Shown piece by piece: positions 21,579 to 30,720 of a stretch of DNA of 51,688 bases. Within the stretch, counting starts at the first letter, position 1. The number at the start of each line of letters is the position of its first letter. The stretch covers positions 1-51,688 of the IMG/VR virus record IMGVR_UViG_3300042731_008732; one strand, written 5' to 3'. The stretch is from a virus. The notes beneath the pieces are model-generated. The model worked only from the letters and a program-made list of their open reading frames with translations, was not told the DNA's origin and did no database searches. Both the position numbers and the translations under genes were made by a program.

Positions 21579-24500
21579 AAGTTAGCCCTCTTCTTGCCTC
21601 TAATTCTATTTCGAGGCGGTAGATAATTGGTGTCCCGCCGGAAAACACATCGCACTCAATTGTTAATGCCGTTGGCCTTCCTACCCACGACATGTGGACT
21701 TCTCCTTCAGTCCTTGTTGCTGCCGACGTAGTCAACAAGGTTGCCGTGGTTTCTCCTACCCGGTCAAGCTTGAATACCATTTCATTAGCACCTGGGTTTA
21801 TATCATAAACAAAACGGTGGATTATGAATTTACTGTATAATGCTTCCTGCAGATATGGGTAAATCTCAAAATACATTTCGGCTATGTCGTTTTGAAATCT
21901 ACCTGGGATGCGTTTTTGTTTGCCGTTTACGTATAATAACAATTCAACTGGATGTGCAATTAATTCGAGTCTTTGTAACCCTACTTGTGTAATATAACTT
22001 GCCTCTAAACTTAGCTTGTCAAGCACACCTGTCTTCACCAAGGCACGATTATCGACGTGTCTTGCCGATGTGTTGAAGGCCGTCATGTTTATAGTCGTTA
22101 CCTCGTTCAATTTCAGTTTTGGAGTTACATTAACGGAATGAGTGTTGCCGTCCAGTAATAGTTGCTCAAATAGAAATATTTGTTGTAGAGGAGGCTCTTC
22201 AAGCAAACTCAAGTCGAATGTTACTGCTGTTGAGCCGTCCATGTAGGATTTAATCCTTTGTCTTTGGTTGTTTAGGTACAAATCAAGCGTGAATGGTTGT
22301 CCTATTAATTCAAGGTTGTAAATTCCAATATTAAAATAGTCTCCGGAAACACCTTCTAAGGTAAGCTCCATCGCTCTACCGACAGCGTAAATTTCCCAGG
22401 AATCAACTGACCTACTCGCAGCCGTAATTGTTCCGCTATCCAATGTTGAGGATGCGTGGATTAAATCGAATTTAAATTCAACTGAGTTTGCTCCGCAGTC
22501 CATGTCATAAACGAGGCGTTCATAGAAATAGACTTCGTTCAACGCCTCTTTCGGGAATTCGGCAAAATCGAACACTATTTTATCAAGGGATGAGTCTAAA
22601 TAACTGTTCACTGAGTAGATCTCAGAGCCAAGACGGACCTTTAACACCAAAGGACGTGCCGCTACCTTGACCGAGCTGACAACGGCTCCTCCTGCAGCTG
22701 TTAGATCTCCTGCTATCCTGAAGTAATCCATTATACCGAGCTTTGATATCGGGAAGTCAAGGTATGTTAGACCGTTTGATGAGTCCGTGCCGATTGTGTG
22801 AGTTGTTCCGTCCAATGTATTTAAATAGAAAACCATGCTGTTTGAGTTGGAATCCATGTAAACTTGAGCGTAGTCTAAAAAGTAAACCCCCCTTCTGACT
22901 CCAAGGAAGTCTTTCGTTCTCGGTCTGAAGTACATATTATTTCGATCTTCGGAAAAGTACCCGTCGCAAATGTAACTACCCTCCCCGCAGTCGAATGTTA
23001 GTTGAACCGGCGTTCTATGTAATGTTAAATCGTAGATTTCCAGAGAATAACCTGGACTAACGGAAGCATGGTAAAATGAAAGGTATTCGAGGGTACCGTG
23101 AAGGTCTACCAAACTACCTGTGAATGGCTTTCTGGAAGCGGTTTGCAATGTGTCGATTGTAGTTGCACTACCTCCGACTTGTTTATATCTAAATGTTATT
23201 TCGTAGTTATTTGTATGTAAATCGGCGCAGTAACGCTCATATTTGTAAGCCTTGCCGCCCTCTTGGTAAGGAGTGCCTTCTAAGTAAAATATAAGTTCTA
23301 AACCATCGTCCTGCAATCTGGCCGGGACATCGAATTCTCCTTCAACTGCGTCAATTATCCTTAAATTTAGAACTTCAAACCAAATCTTTATGCCGTGAAC
23401 GACAATTGTGTTAGTCATTCCGGAACAATATATCCTGATGTTTATGTTGTTCCCGATGGCGTTCAATGAAAATGTGTTGTCTTGACGGTTAATACTTGTA
23501 CTTAGGTTACCGAGTGAGTGAGACCAACCGTTGACCGTCGCGGTGATTGCAACGGTATTTCCATTGGTATCAGCATCTATGTCTATCCGGCGTACTACCA
23601 CGGTTTGGCCGAAACTGTGACGTTTCGTTCTGATGTCGAATACTATTGCATCACTACCGTCATTGTAAGTAGAGTCCTCCAAATCAACGATATTTCCGCG
23701 ATAGTTCATGTAAATTCTGTCGTTTACCACGTCGTATCCAATTGCATTACATGTCCCGTCTGTTGCGTCATACATACCTAAGTCGCGCCACCTGCCTGTA
23801 TGTACATTGTAGGCAAGTATGTTCTCCACGTTGCCCATGTAATATTCACCTCTTGCGTATGTTGCCCTACATGTTATTTTGTGTGCGTTGCAATATATTT
23901 CGTCTATTATGCCCCCACCGTATGCGTGGGCGAGGGCGTCGCCCCCCGCAGGAGGTGATTGGGACGCACCCGTGAATATTCTGATGCCGTCCCCAGCCAT
24001 CCAAAGGACTCCTACCGGAGTTTCAACAACACTTTGGGCGAACCGGGAACCTAAGATACCATCCACTTTGAATGCCTCCCAATTCGTGCCGGTTTCGTTT
24101 CCTACGATAGCATAAACTGATTGTGTACAAACGCAATATAGCTGGGAGTTCCAGCTACAAAAACAGGTTGGGGAGTCGTATAAATAATTGCCGACTGAAT
24201 TGAATCCGGCTATTGTTTCAGGTCCGTATTTGTTGCTGAAGAAAAAATGGTCATAAGTGAAGGCACCAACACCTTCCAACCAAAACATGGTTCCGTTGAA
24301 ATAATAACAACGGTTTAGTTGATAGTCGCCTTCAATGGGAGCGTAGTTGTCGTAGCTGATTATGATGTCTGATAAACCTGAATCAGCCGTGGTATCCGCA
24401 TAAGTAGTTGTTGTGTTGTCGGATATAGTGGCTAAATAATATAAAATACCGCCGTTCCCTACGGTCCTATAAATTTTACGCGCAGTAACTTGACTATCTC

Positions 24501-25125
24501 CGGAGACGTCTATTGACGATAGATTGACGGCGTTCTGCGCAGCCCCAAGCGAAACGCTGTTCGTTGGTGAGGGGTTACTTTCAACGCCGGAACTGCCGTT
24601 GTAGAATGTGTAAGCATAGTAATAAGTTGAACTAACATCCATGGAACCACCTGTGGTGGCCGCTAAAGCACAGTTAGTAGTAGGTTCTGCTATTCCCCAA
24701 TTTCTATCACTGCAACCCGCTTGCACTGCAGCGTATACAGTTGTACCTCCGTTGCAACAATAGACGGATGATTCTTTAGCTGTTAAGGAATTGCTTGAAG
24801 GCGCCGCCGCAAATGTGAATGGGTCCGTACTGGAACCGCTATTGTCTCCTAAGTTATTGGTAAAAGCGCAGTAAAGGACTCCACCGATTGACGTGAACCA
24901 ATTGTAAAGCATGTATTTTATTTCATCAGCATCGTGGGCGGCTTGTACTTGAGGGGAGCCTACTCTACTACGTAGTTTCATTCCGGACAGTCTATGGATA
25001 CCTTTAAAACGGACACATGCATTATCTGGTATGTTGTCGTCATATAAAGACATGTATAGACCCCCAGAGAAGTCGTTCAAGTAAAGAACGTCATTCCTAC
25101 CCGCAGCGTCGATTTCATTTTTCAT
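21553..25125 (-). CDS. tail nozzle/tail tubular protein B-like, about 1190 aa
   Basis: ATG 25125 preferred because AAGGATGG lies 6 nt before it and it forms an ATGA overlap with the previous gene. The N-terminus has a YLNDFSGGLY block like the start of many podovirus stabilisation/nozzle proteins. The remainder is beta-rich, Thr/Ser/Gly/Asn-rich, with repeated YNGSSGV- and YADTTAD-like strands and several similar 150-residue modules in the second half, each containing a (F/L)YLNxxxxRI-type motif. Probably the distal tail tube, possibly with built-in receptor-binding domains, since no separate fibre gene is obvious downstream. Confidence 0.65.
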   Translation of the reverse strand: MKNEIDAAGRNDVLYLNDFSGGLYMSLYDDNIPDNACVRFKGIHRLSGMKLRSRVGSPQVQAAHDADEIKYMLYNWFTSIGGVLYCAFTNNLGDNSGSSTDPFTFAAAPSSNSLTAKESSVYCCNGGTTVYAAVQAGCSDRNWGIAEPTTNCALAATTGGSMDVSSTYYYAYTFYNGSSGVESNPSPTNSVSLGAAQNAVNLSSIDVSGDSQVTARKIYRTVGNGGILYYLATISDNTTTTYADTTADSGLSDIIISYDNYAPIEGDYQLNRCYYFNGTMFWLEGVGAFTYDHFFFSNKYGPETIAGFNSVGNYLYDSPTCFCSWNSQLYCVCTQSVYAIVGNETGTNWEAFKVDGILGSRFAQSVVETPVGVLWMAGDGIRIFTGASQSPPAGGDALAHAYGGGIIDEIYCNAHKITCRATYARGEYYMGNVENILAYNVHTGRWRDLGMYDATDGTCNAIGYDVVNDRIYMNYRGNIVDLEDSTYNDGSDAIVFDIRTKRHSFGQTVVVRRIDIDADTNGNTVAITATVNGWSHSLGNLSTSINRQDNTFSLNAIGNNINIRIYCSGMTNTIVVHGIKIWFEVLNLRIIDAVEGEFDVPARLQDDGLELIFYLEGTPYQEGGKAYKYERYCADLHTNNYEITFRYKQVGGSATTIDTLQTASRKPFTGSLVDLHGTLEYLSFYHASVSPGYSLEIYDLTLHRTPVQLTFDCGEGSYICDGYFSEDRNNMYFRPRTKDFLGVRRGVYFLDYAQVYMDSNSNSMVFYLNTLDGTTHTIGTDSSNGLTYLDFPISKLGIMDYFRIAGDLTAAGGAVVSSVKVAARPLVLKVRLGSEIYSVNSYLDSSLDKIVFDFAEFPKEALNEVYFYERLVYDMDCGANSVEFKFDLIHASSTLDSGTITAASRSVDSWEIYAVGRAMELTLEGVSGDYFNIGIYNLELIGQPFTLDLYLNNQRQRIKSYMDGSTAVTFDLSLLEEPPLQQIFLFEQLLLDGNTHSVNVTPKLKLNEVTTINMTAFNTSARHVDNRALVKTGVLDKLSLEASYITQVGLQRLELIAHPVELLLYVNGKQKRIPGRFQNDIAEMYFEIYPYLQEALYSKFIIHRFVYDINPGANEMVFKLDRVGETTATLLTTSAATRTEGEVHMSWVGRPTALTIECDVFSGGTPIIYRLEIELEARRGLTYDGNTRSR

Positions 25126-25616
25126 AACCACCATCCTTGAACACTAACGTTTACAGTATCCCACGTGTCGTTATCTAATTTGTAATAAAGCTTTTTATTT
25201 GCATCCACTGGAACTTCAACTTGGGAAACAATCAATGAACCATTCACCTGCGTGTACACTGATATTCTATTCATAGTACTTTGGTGGCTTTCATTGTCGT
25301 AATGAGGCCAAAAACGTAAACCCCTATTAGCGTTGGTACATTTCAATTCAACTCCCAGTCGAACCATTTTAGGCAATTCGTCGTTGATTATGCCTTCTAA
25401 TGATAATTCAACAAAATCAGCGCTTATTGAGATATCGCCCCCGGCATAAGAGAAATCAACATCATCACCGACATCACGTGGAACATAAACATAGGCCCTT
25501 TTAAGCCTTCGGTTCAACTCGACTAACAAAGCGTTTAACTCTGAATTTTGGATGTTGAACGCAGCTAAATTTATTTCTTTAACGTTTTGATTGCTCGGTA
25601 TTTCCCGGAGTCTCAT
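25122..25616 (-). CDS. tail-associated hypothetical protein, 164 aa
   Basis: Overlaps its upstream neighbour by 38 bp and the nozzle gene by 4 bp. Mixed beta strands with a Leu/Asn-rich N-terminus. Position between tail adaptor and nozzle genes suggests a tail component. No family recognised. Confidence 0.55.
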   Translation of the reverse strand: MRLREIPSNQNVKEINLAAFNIQNSELNALLVELNRRLKRAYVYVPRDVGDDVDFSYAGGDISISADFVELSLEGIINDELPKMVRLGVELKCTNANRGLRFWPHYDNESHQSTMNRISVYTQVNGSLIVSQVEVPVDANKKLYYKLDNDTWDTVNVSVQGWWL

Positions 25617-26172
25617 CGTGTCCTACCATTTTCATCATTAAATCACCAAGTTCTTTACACTTTGCCCCGAAAGCCAAATCTTGGTGAATATTGCTGTAAG
25701 TGAATTCCTTTACTAATACGTATAAAGCTATTATCAATCCATAGTATTCTTGAATGCCAGTTGCTCTATCTTCGGCGTAGAATATTTTAAGTGTATCACC
25801 TGAACTAAAGTTCGGTGTTGGGTAAAGTTGATATTGTCTACTAAGCCAGTCTTCAAGATATGCCAGTGGTTGAGCGTCCGGGTCATCTTCCCACAGGTAA
25901 TCGTAGGCATTTAGCTGGGTTTCATCCGTCCGCATCAATAATTTTCCGGATAAAAGAGCATGGATAAGCCGGAGCATGTCGGCTTCGTAATTGTAGGTGG
26001 ACGTGCCGTCCACCAAATTTACGTTGCTGCTTTTAATGAATGGTGGTTTAGATAGAAATGCCAATCGTTCCACCACATCGTCGAAGTATTGGCTGACCGT
26101 GGTGGTGTCTTCAAGGTCGAGCGCCAATACTTCTACCAAATTTGACAGTATTTCAGCTTTAGTCATCGGCAT
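25579..26172 (-). CDS. tail/head-completion protein, 197 aa
   Basis: Acidic helical N-terminus, then a Trp/Tyr-rich middle. Overlaps both neighbours, so it belongs to a tightly coupled translation unit. Size and position match head-tail adaptor or connector proteins; inferred from order only. Confidence 0.5.
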   Translation of the reverse strand: MPMTKAEILSNLVEVLALDLEDTTTVSQYFDDVVERLAFLSKPPFIKSSNVNLVDGTSTYNYEADMLRLIHALLSGKLLMRTDETQLNAYDYLWEDDPDAQPLAYLEDWLSRQYQLYPTPNFSSGDTLKIFYAEDRATGIQEYYGLIIALYVLVKEFTYSNIHQDLAFGAKCKELGDLMMKMVGHDETPGNTEQSKR

Positions 26173-26764
26173 TGATTATAGCCCCCAATAAATCTTTTAA
26201 TGTTTCGATTGCAATTCCAAGGACTTCGGTATTTCTGCTTTTTATTAATATGACGGCTTCCGCCAACTTTAAGGCAAGTTCGACACTTTCATCCGATAAC
26301 GTCATGTTCCCATCATCTGCGTATGTATCTTCGATTGGTGTTGCGTCGACGTAGGTTATATCAACTGATGAAGCCCCACCCTTTGCGGGATAAATGATGA
26401 AATAGTCGCGTCCTATTGCAGACCAGGCAAGGAATTCGGATGCGTCCGTGGCGGAGAACCAGTCAATGTCGTATGCAGACAGGTCTTCAAGGTTTGTTAA
26501 GTTGTCAAGTTCGCCTCTTGTGCTTCTTGATACGTCGACAATATCGACGGCATCCGCAGCTAAGTCGGTTCTGGTTTCATAAAGTTGTATGTCGGCCGTG
26601 GTTGCAAAGGACGTTGTTGTTGTCACTTCACGTAGGGCTACGTTCGCTATTTGTTGGCAGATTGTTAAGATATAAACGGCTTCGTCATTGGTAACTGATA
26701 TTCCGGCTGTTTGTCTGGTTCTTAAGAGGAGTAAGTCGACGGTATCTTGTATTGGTCTTGTCAT
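26159..26764 (-). CDS. head-tail adaptor-like protein, 201 aa
   Basis: Starts on a TAATG overlap with the previous gene. Pattern of an N-terminal helix, a long beta region (about 55-150) and a C-terminal helix resembles connector/adaptor proteins of short-tailed phages. Together with the 314-aa and 197-aa neighbours it forms the probable connector set. Confidence 0.5.
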   Translation of the reverse strand: MTRPIQDTVDLLLLRTRQTAGISVTNDEAVYILTICQQIANVALREVTTTTSFATTADIQLYETRTDLAADAVDIVDVSRSTRGELDNLTNLEDLSAYDIDWFSATDASEFLAWSAIGRDYFIIYPAKGGASSVDITYVDATPIEDTYADDGNMTLSDESVELALKLAEAVILIKSRNTEVLGIAIETLKDLLGAIINADD

Positions 26765-27708
26765 TATCTACTCCAATTCGCGTAAACTTGGTCATGTGCA
26801 TCAGTTATTTCATAACCGGTTCGAATGCCCCCGAAGTCTTCGATTATGAATTGGGCGTCATCAACTCCCCGGCTCGTTCTAACTGCGTCTTGGATTGCCT
26901 TTTTCCATATTGTCCTTTGCTTGGCTTCCTCATTGGCATAAACGCCAGCGGCTTCTATTTGACCTTCTTCAAGACTTCGAACTTTCAAATAGCGATATAG
27001 ATCTATAATGGCCCCTTCCTTCAGTGTATAGGCGTCTATTTGTGGGGGGATTGTGGATAATATTTCTAAGTTTGAAGGAAGGGACCAATAAACGTAGCGT
27101 ACTAATTCGGTATTGCTTGGAGTCGGGTAAAATTCAACCTCCAGGTAGTTTGACGAATCAACACCACGCTGGGTAACGTACAATGGGTATCCTTCTGCAA
27201 GTATCCTACCTGGTTGTGAGATATCAAGTTCCGCCGATGATATTGTCCTTATTTTATACCTAAGTCGGGGGAAGACGAACACACCAAGCCAACGGGCGTC
27301 CGACTCCAATGAATAGTAACGCCTTACGATGTTGTATGAACCGTCATCAACGTCATCCTCTGCAAATTCAGTTGAAAGGGTTAAGGTCGTGTCGTTTGTT
27401 ACTGAAGCTATTTTATACCAAGCGGTTCGTGTTCTGAAAAACCATTGAGTGTGAGAAGCTACTCCGGGTGATGTGGCCCAGGTGGTATCGGTACCGGTTA
27501 TTGAAGTTGAACCACGCGTTGCGTCAATTGTACCGTCATCGACTACGGCGGACATGTAAAGTTCACCTACTTTTCGCAGGTGTTTGAATTGGGATTTCGA
27601 TACCAACTCCTGGTAACGATTGTCGAGCCACTTTGCAATTGCTACCTGGGGGATTCTTTTGGGTGAGATTGCTGAGATATCTTTGATAATAGCTTCTACA
27701 GTTGGCAT
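26764..27708 (-). CDS. head-tail adaptor / tail tubular A-like protein, 314 aa
   Basis: Helical N-terminus (about 1-50), a beta domain with GSTSITGTDTTW near 65-77 typical of phage Ig-like or adaptor strands, then alpha/beta with EGAIIDLYRYL (about 230-240). This helical-beta-helical plan and its location downstream of the capsid genes fit an adaptor or tail tubular A-type protein. Not certain by sequence alone. Confidence 0.55.
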   Translation of the reverse strand: MPTVEAIIKDISAISPKRIPQVAIAKWLDNRYQELVSKSQFKHLRKVGELYMSAVVDDGTIDATRGSTSITGTDTTWATSPGVASHTQWFFRTRTAWYKIASVTNDTTLTLSTEFAEDDVDDGSYNIVRRYYSLESDARWLGVFVFPRLRYKIRTISSAELDISQPGRILAEGYPLYVTQRGVDSSNYLEVEFYPTPSNTELVRYVYWSLPSNLEILSTIPPQIDAYTLKEGAIIDLYRYLKVRSLEEGQIEAAGVYANEEAKQRTIWKKAIQDAVRTSRGVDDAQFIIEDFGGIRTGYEITDAHDQVYANWSR

Positions 27709-27711
27709 GAC

Positions 27712-27813
27712 TTATTTTCCCTTTCGTTTGTAGCGTTCCCATGGGCAACGTTTCGGCTTCGGTTTCCGGAGAGGTGATTTGTTTTTGTTTTTATTGAGTT
27801 TTAACTTTATCAT
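27712..27813 (-). CDS. very small basic protein, 33 aa
   Basis: Starts on an ATGA overlap with the preceding basic gene and ends 4 nt before the next start. Lys/Arg/Pro-rich (KNKNKSPLRKPKPKRC). Fourth member of a run of tiny basic genes. Function unknown. Confidence 0.5.
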   Translation of the reverse strand: MIKLKLNKNKNKSPLRKPKPKRCPWERYKRKGK

Positions 27814-27941
27814 TTTCTCCTTCTTCCACCCCGCCTTTTACCACGCTTTCGAACGCATAAGTAGTTTGAGACGGGACGGCCACATCCTTTCGCTCTTGAA
27901 TAAGACTTCCTTCTCTTTGGTTTACGCATCTTTTTGGGCAT
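27810..27941 (-). CDS. small Arg/Lys-rich protein, 43 aa
   Basis: ATG has the perfect SD AAGGAGG at 8 nt, and overlaps the previous stop as TAATG. Nearly half the residues are Lys or Arg, including the tail RKRGKRRGGRRRK, with two cysteines. Possibly a DNA-condensing or capsid-packaged peptide by composition; no homology claimed. Confidence 0.65.
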   Translation of the reverse strand: MPKKMRKPKRRKSYSRAKGCGRPVSNYLCVRKRGKRRGGRRRK

Positions 27942-28099
27942 TAACGTTTCCTCCTTATTGGTCTCGGTCGTGGATGAGGTCTTGGCCCACGTGGAACACA
28001 TCTGGCTCTTCGCGGCCTTACTTTGCAGCCACGCGGACATCTTGGTCTATGTTTTCTGCATCTTCTATATTGTGGCGGTATACGTCGTTTTCTCGTCAT
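27941..28099 (-). CDS. protamine-like Arg/Pro-rich protein, 52 aa
   Basis: Open frame from ATG 28099 to TAA 27941; the stop overlaps the next start (TAATG) and the last codons contain that gene's SD. About 23 of 52 residues are Arg and nine are Pro, with five Cys, in blocks such as RPRCPRGCKVRPRRARC. Its own SD is weak (AGGAGG about 17 nt upstream), so translation likely depends on coupling. Composition is unlike most phage proteins. Confidence 0.5.
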   Translation of the reverse strand: MTRKRRIPPQYRRCRKHRPRCPRGCKVRPRRARCVPRGPRPHPRPRPIRRKR

Positions 28100-28107
28100 T
28101 CTCGGCA

Positions 28108-28272
28108 CTATTTCTTCCTCCTCTTTCGTCTTTTACGTTTACCTTTCGTTTTATGTGCCCCAGTTATGGTGCCTTTGTTGATTGAGGCATAAAACACTTG
28201 TTCGCCTTTCTTGGCACCATAATGGCTTCTCATCTTTCGCCTTATCTTTTTGCCTTTTTTGGTAAGCGGCAT
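28108..28272 (-). CDS. small basic phage protein, MPLTKKGKKI family, 54 aa
   Basis: Starts on a TAATG overlap with the previous gene. Begins MPLTKKGKKI and contains HYGAKKGEQVFYASINKG, a pattern common in short phage proteins near capsid genes; an Arg/Lys-rich tail follows. Function unknown in the family; it is probably virion-associated. Confidence 0.65.
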   Translation of the reverse strand: MPLTKKGKKIRRKMRSHYGAKKGEQVFYASINKGTITGAHKTKGKRKRRKRRKK

Positions 28273-28475
28273 TAACCCTTGTAACCTCCTTGGGTTCTAT
28301 TTATCGACGGGTATAACGTTTTTTTCTTTGACACCACACCATTTACGAACCCGGATAGTTGTTGGTGATTGTAAAGATTGTATATAACTTTAGCAGCTCC
28401 TTTTAAATCTTCCGGTTTAATTTTGCCTTCATGAGCTGCTAAAGCTACTTCAAAGTTTGTATGGCTTCTTTGCAT
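28272..28475 (-). CDS. hypothetical protein, 67 aa
   Basis: ATG 28475 chosen since AAGGGG lies just upstream; an apparent GTG start at 28481 falls inside that SD. Helical N-terminus, basic C-terminus. Coupled to the basic-protein run by TAATG. Confidence 0.5.
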   Translation of the reverse strand: MQRSHTNFEVALAAHEGKIKPEDLKGAAKVIYNLYNHQQLSGFVNGVVSKKKTLYPSINRTQGGYKG

Positions 28476-28484
28476 GGTCACCCC

Positions 28485-28793
28485 TTAGTCTGGATTTTCT
28501 TCGTAATATTGATGAAGGGCTTCTTCTATTTCCATTGCCCGTAAAACTTGTAATCTCTTTTGGAGCGGTATTTCACCTGTCTTCTTTTTTCTATCCTTTA
28601 TTAATTTCTTTAATGATTTGACTTTTTCAGTGGCTAAATTAGGCTCAACCTTCTCTTTTCGAAGGACCGCCCGAACTTGAGCCTGGCGTTTGAATGGAAT
28701 GTCTCTAAATGAAACTTTCCTCTTTTTGACCAGGTTCGCAAGTTCGTTGGCCGGGCGTTCTGATAATCTACCTATCTTTTTGCATGAGTCCAT
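28485..28793 (-). CDS. basic helical protein, 102 aa
   Basis: Lys/Arg-rich over most of its length (e.g. VKKRKVSFRDIPFKRQ), with an acidic C-terminal helix. Two nt after the beta-helix gene. Charge pattern and position suggest a virion or DNA-binding role; no family recognised. Confidence 0.5.
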   Translation of the reverse strand: MDSCKKIGRLSERPANELANLVKKRKVSFRDIPFKRQAQVRAVLRKEKVEPNLATEKVKSLKKLIKDRKKKTGEIPLQKRLQVLRAMEIEEALHQYYEENPD

Positions 28794-28795
28794 AA

Positions 28796-29752
28796 CTAAG
28801 CCGGATCGGTGTTATCAGCAAACCCACCGAGTAGGTTAAGACCGTCGTCGGCATTACCGTAACGAGCGCATAAAACGCTTGCGTCGGGGCCACTTGTGGT
28901 TATGTCGGTTACACCTACAAAAATACATTGACTGTCAAAGAAAAACTTTTGATTACCAAGTCCGGTTCCGTCTATACCTACTGTTAAATTGGTTCCTATG
29001 TTAACGAATTGACAGTTGCGAAATACTCCAAGGGCAGCTCCGTTACCGGATACCGTTTCGATGAAGTTCACTTGTGCGTTGTCGGCTTTCATGATGAACA
29101 GGCAATCTTCGAATATCGGACGGCAAGACCTGTCGGTGGGGCCGTAAGTTCGTATCATATCGCCGTTTGTCCAAGATAAGGTGTCACCGCCGAATACACA
29201 CTTCTTAAAGTAAACTTCACCGCAATTTAACCGAACAAGGTCAAATGAACCTTGATCAAGCTCGGTTGCGTTCCCTGGGAGGAAGTGACAGTTTATGAAA
29301 CTGTTTCTGTCGCCGGATACTTGTAGGCAAGTTAAGTTAGCGGCATTACCTCTACCATACATGAAATATAAATTGGCAAATAAATTGCCGTATCCGGTTA
29401 CATCTATAAGTGGTGTGAAGTCGGCACTATGGCCTATTCGCGACCTTTGATTCATCATAGCAGGTGGAAACATGCCGACCAAATGGGTCATATTTTTATC
29501 CCAAGTGATTGAGTCTGCTTGGGTGTGATTATCGGGGGTTAAGAGAACTACATCGTTTCTCGCCGACGTGCATAGACTCAATGCCGTTTCAATGTCGGTG
29601 TGAAATGCGTTTTGCAGTCCATGGCAGCGGTCTTTCCAATATTGATAGGGAGCACCGCCGTCCGCATCAGCACAAACATGCACGTCGGCAATGCCGGGTA
29701 TGCCGAATCGGCCAAGTGCCGATGAAGCTATATCTCGTAGTCTTGAGGACAT
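28796..29752 (-). CDS. right-handed beta-helix-like virion protein, 318 aa
   Basis: ATG 29752 chosen because AGGAAGGA is 7-8 nt upstream; the longer frame would run into the capsid gene. Short repeated strands with N/C/G turns (FINCHF, YFKKCVF, IFEDCLF, VFRNCQF spaced 20-30 residues) are typical of a pectate-lyase-type beta helix. Directly after the major capsid gene, so likely a head decoration or fibre protein, or an enzyme carried on the virion. No catalytic residues are assigned. Confidence 0.6.
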   Translation of the reverse strand: MSSRLRDIASSALGRFGIPGIADVHVCADADGGAPYQYWKDRCHGLQNAFHTDIETALSLCTSARNDVVLLTPDNHTQADSITWDKNMTHLVGMFPPAMMNQRSRIGHSADFTPLIDVTGYGNLFANLYFMYGRGNAANLTCLQVSGDRNSFINCHFLPGNATELDQGSFDLVRLNCGEVYFKKCVFGGDTLSWTNGDMIRTYGPTDRSCRPIFEDCLFIMKADNAQVNFIETVSGNGAALGVFRNCQFVNIGTNLTVGIDGTGLGNQKFFFDSQCIFVGVTDITTSGPDASVLCARYGNADDGLNLLGGFADNTDPA

Positions 29753-29780
29753 ATTTAATCCTTCCTGTTTTTTTAGTTTA

Positions 29781-30683
29781 TTATCCGGTTGAACCGTAAA
29801 TACCACGCCAGGATGCGTAGGCACCTTCAGTATGTCTTTGATACGTGGTGAAAATGCCGTTCATCGTCCAAGGATCGTCGAACATATCGGGTTTCGGTCT
29901 ATCTCGCCAGAAAAAGTTGAGGTCATGTTTTCCTTTGGCAGCCATGAGGAACCAATATGTTGATGTGGTTATGTAGTGGTCAACCATGTAAAATAGGTCA
30001 TCTTCGATTAATGCATTGATTTCATTGTCGGTTGTGTATGGTTTATTGGTTGAGCCGAGGATTTCACGGGCAGTGTACATGTCGGCAGATGTAACCATAA
30101 CCATACTGGGTTTCATTCGAAGCTTGAGACCACGTTCATTCTCCATGTCTTGGAACGCTTTCATACCGGCTTGTAAACCAGTTATGGAGAAACCGATATC
30201 TACACTGGGACGGTTCGCTTGAGTATCACCATTCAATGCTGTGTGACTTGTTGAACATAATGCCTCACTCGCGGTGAAACCTGTGTAGCTTGTCGAAAAT
30301 GCGTTATTCAGAACAGAATGGGCGGACACTTCTTCACGGTTCCGGCCAGCTTCGGAGAGACATGATACCATTTCTTTAAAGACGCCGTATAATTCGTCGC
30401 GCCAAGCCTCAAAGGTGATTTCAACGGCAAGGCCGTAAGGATTGGCTGTGTATGTTTTGGTACCACCCATGATAACTTCGTCAAGGGTGAATTGAGTTCC
30501 TTCAGGTTTACTGGGCATAGTCCCGAGACCGGATACTTGTTGATCGGTTATTGGATTCCATTCCATGTCTTGGACATTCATAAAGAATTCGTATTCCCGG
30601 GGGTAGCTGTCGCCTACTTCGAAGTATACCTTTCGAAGGTCGGGGGCGAGTAATTCGGATATTGAGGCTCTTGTGTGTGCCAT
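29781..30683 (-). CDS. major capsid protein, 300 aa
   Basis: Begins MAHTRASISELL. Shows the Mu gpT/HK97-type pattern: an N-terminal helix region, an extended segment, then a P-domain helix around ITGLQAGMKAFQDM and a late stretch YMVDHYI...FWRDRPKPDM with HK97-like spacing. Expected size, and followed by virion proteins. Preceded by a decoration-like gene. Assigned by order plus overall pattern. Confidence 0.75.
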   Translation of the reverse strand: MAHTRASISELLAPDLRKVYFEVGDSYPREYEFFMNVQDMEWNPITDQQVSGLGTMPSKPEGTQFTLDEVIMGGTKTYTANPYGLAVEITFEAWRDELYGVFKEMVSCLSEAGRNREEVSAHSVLNNAFSTSYTGFTASEALCSTSHTALNGDTQANRPSVDIGFSITGLQAGMKAFQDMENERGLKLRMKPSMVMVTSADMYTAREILGSTNKPYTTDNEINALIEDDLFYMVDHYITTSTYWFLMAAKGKHDLNFFWRDRPKPDMFDDPWTMNGIFTTYQRHTEGAYASWRGIYGSTG

Positions 30684-30720
30684 TTTTGGTTACTCCTTAC
30701 TTTTATCAAGTCAGTTTTAA

